From: Apoderus coryli
Taxonomy: Eukaryota > Arthropoda > Insecta > Coleoptera > Attelabidae
DNA: 64,000 bases
NCBI GenBank assembly: GCA_911728435.2
Contig: OU452205.1
Span: forward strand, 6,578,260 to 6,642,259
Direction of reading: 5' to 3'
Shown piece after piece: positions 63,633 through 64,000 of the stretch. The translations under genes were made by a program, and so were the position numbers. A model generated the notes under the pieces. It did not search any database and had not been told where the DNA came from. It worked only from the letters and a program-made list of their open reading frames with translations. Numbering within the stretch: position 1 is the stretch's first letter; each line of letters begins with the position of its first letter.

Positions 63633-64000
63633 ATTCAAGCAGACAGCTCTATTTGGTTTAGCTCCTGAACTAACCCCAGTTTACCGCCATATTTTGCACA
63701 TGTACAAACAGAATCACAACACAACATTCGGCGAATTCTATCACAGTTCCACAATTTCATCCAACAGTATACATCCAAGAGGCTTTCAAGGTTACAATTC
63801 AGGTGTAGTATTAATAAATCTTAAAGCAATAAGGAAGTCCTCGGAATTTGTCAATATCATTAGAAATGAAACTGTGCACAAGATGGTTACCAAATACTCA
63901 TTTAGAGGCCATTTGGGTGATCAAGATTTCTATACATTGGTAGGGTTTGAATATCCGCATTTAATACAAACGATAAATTGTGGATTTAATAGGCAGTTGT
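63633..64000 (+). CDS. XXYLT1: XXYLT1 exon 3, runs off the window
   Basis: The TTTTTTTATAG acceptor is followed by FKQTALFGLAPELTPVYRHI, then FQGYNSGVVLINLKAIRKSS and FRGHLGDQDFYTLVGFEYPH. NSGVVLINL and GHLGDQDFYTL are the GT8 acceptor and catalytic blocks, in the same order and spacing as in vertebrate XXYLT1. The frame is still open at 64000, so the C-terminus lies outside the window. The introns (271 and 398 bp) are short, unlike those of the secreted-protein gene. Confidence 0.88.

Noticed and set aside
1..64000. tRNA, rRNA, CRISPR or bacterial operon features
   Set aside because: No cloverleaf with A/B boxes, no rRNA-like segment and no repeat-spacer array was seen. Gene structure is clearly eukaryotic.

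Overview
The window looks like AT-rich insect nuclear DNA, perhaps from a beetle or another TE-rich lineage. The signs are spliced genes with GT/AG introns, arthropod-type transposons and many 5'-truncated LINEs. Only two host genes can be supported. A third, single-exon candidate lies at 57.8 kb. The rest is dense, mostly decayed mobile DNA.

Layout. 0-12.7 kb holds a DUF4817/DDE transposase remnant, LINE tails, foldback repeats, a THAP-exon (P-element-like) copy, a hAT remnant and two LINE fragments on the minus strand. 12.74-14.61 kb is one large foldback element with arms of about 860 bp. 16-33.4 kb is mainly LINE reverse-transcriptase fragments, the longest being the 559-codon ORF at 20.9-22.6 kb. 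From 31.8 to 40.5 kb three minus-strand exons form a small secreted, low-complexity protein gene. Its introns hold a LINE, a PIF/Harbinger deletion element, a second Harbinger remnant and the most interesting locus of the window. 42-53.8 kb carries a pogo-type tail, several mariner relics and LINE fragments. 54.27-57.59 kb is an apparently complete Transib (RAG1-related) transposon. 58-61.7 kb is a nest of DUF4817-type transposase pieces and a second THAP copy between inverted repeats. From 62.36 kb to the right edge lie three exons of XXYLT1, which extends past the window.

Main discoveries. (1) A retrozyme-like element at 37435-38840 has two direct 525-bp units and a partial inverted unit. 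Each carries a complete type I hammerhead ribozyme whose core residues and three helices can be traced base by base. The insertion is flanked by a 12-bp direct repeat, GGTTTTAGTAAT. A second locus (42.67-43.24 kb, other strand) carries a hammerhead whose base changes keep the helix paired. A third (51.3-51.7 kb) is decayed. No reverse transcriptase is encoded in any of them, so mobilisation in trans, for example by a Penelope-like element, is inferred. (2) The Transib element has 35-bp inverted ends that start with CACAGTG, the same heptamer as V(D)J recombination signals. It has a perfect 5-bp target duplication, CGGTG, and an open 691-codon RAG1-like reading frame. The residue aligned by eye with the second RAG1 catalytic aspartate is tryptophan.

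All alignments were made by eye. No database search or folding program was used, and family names rest on motif recognition.
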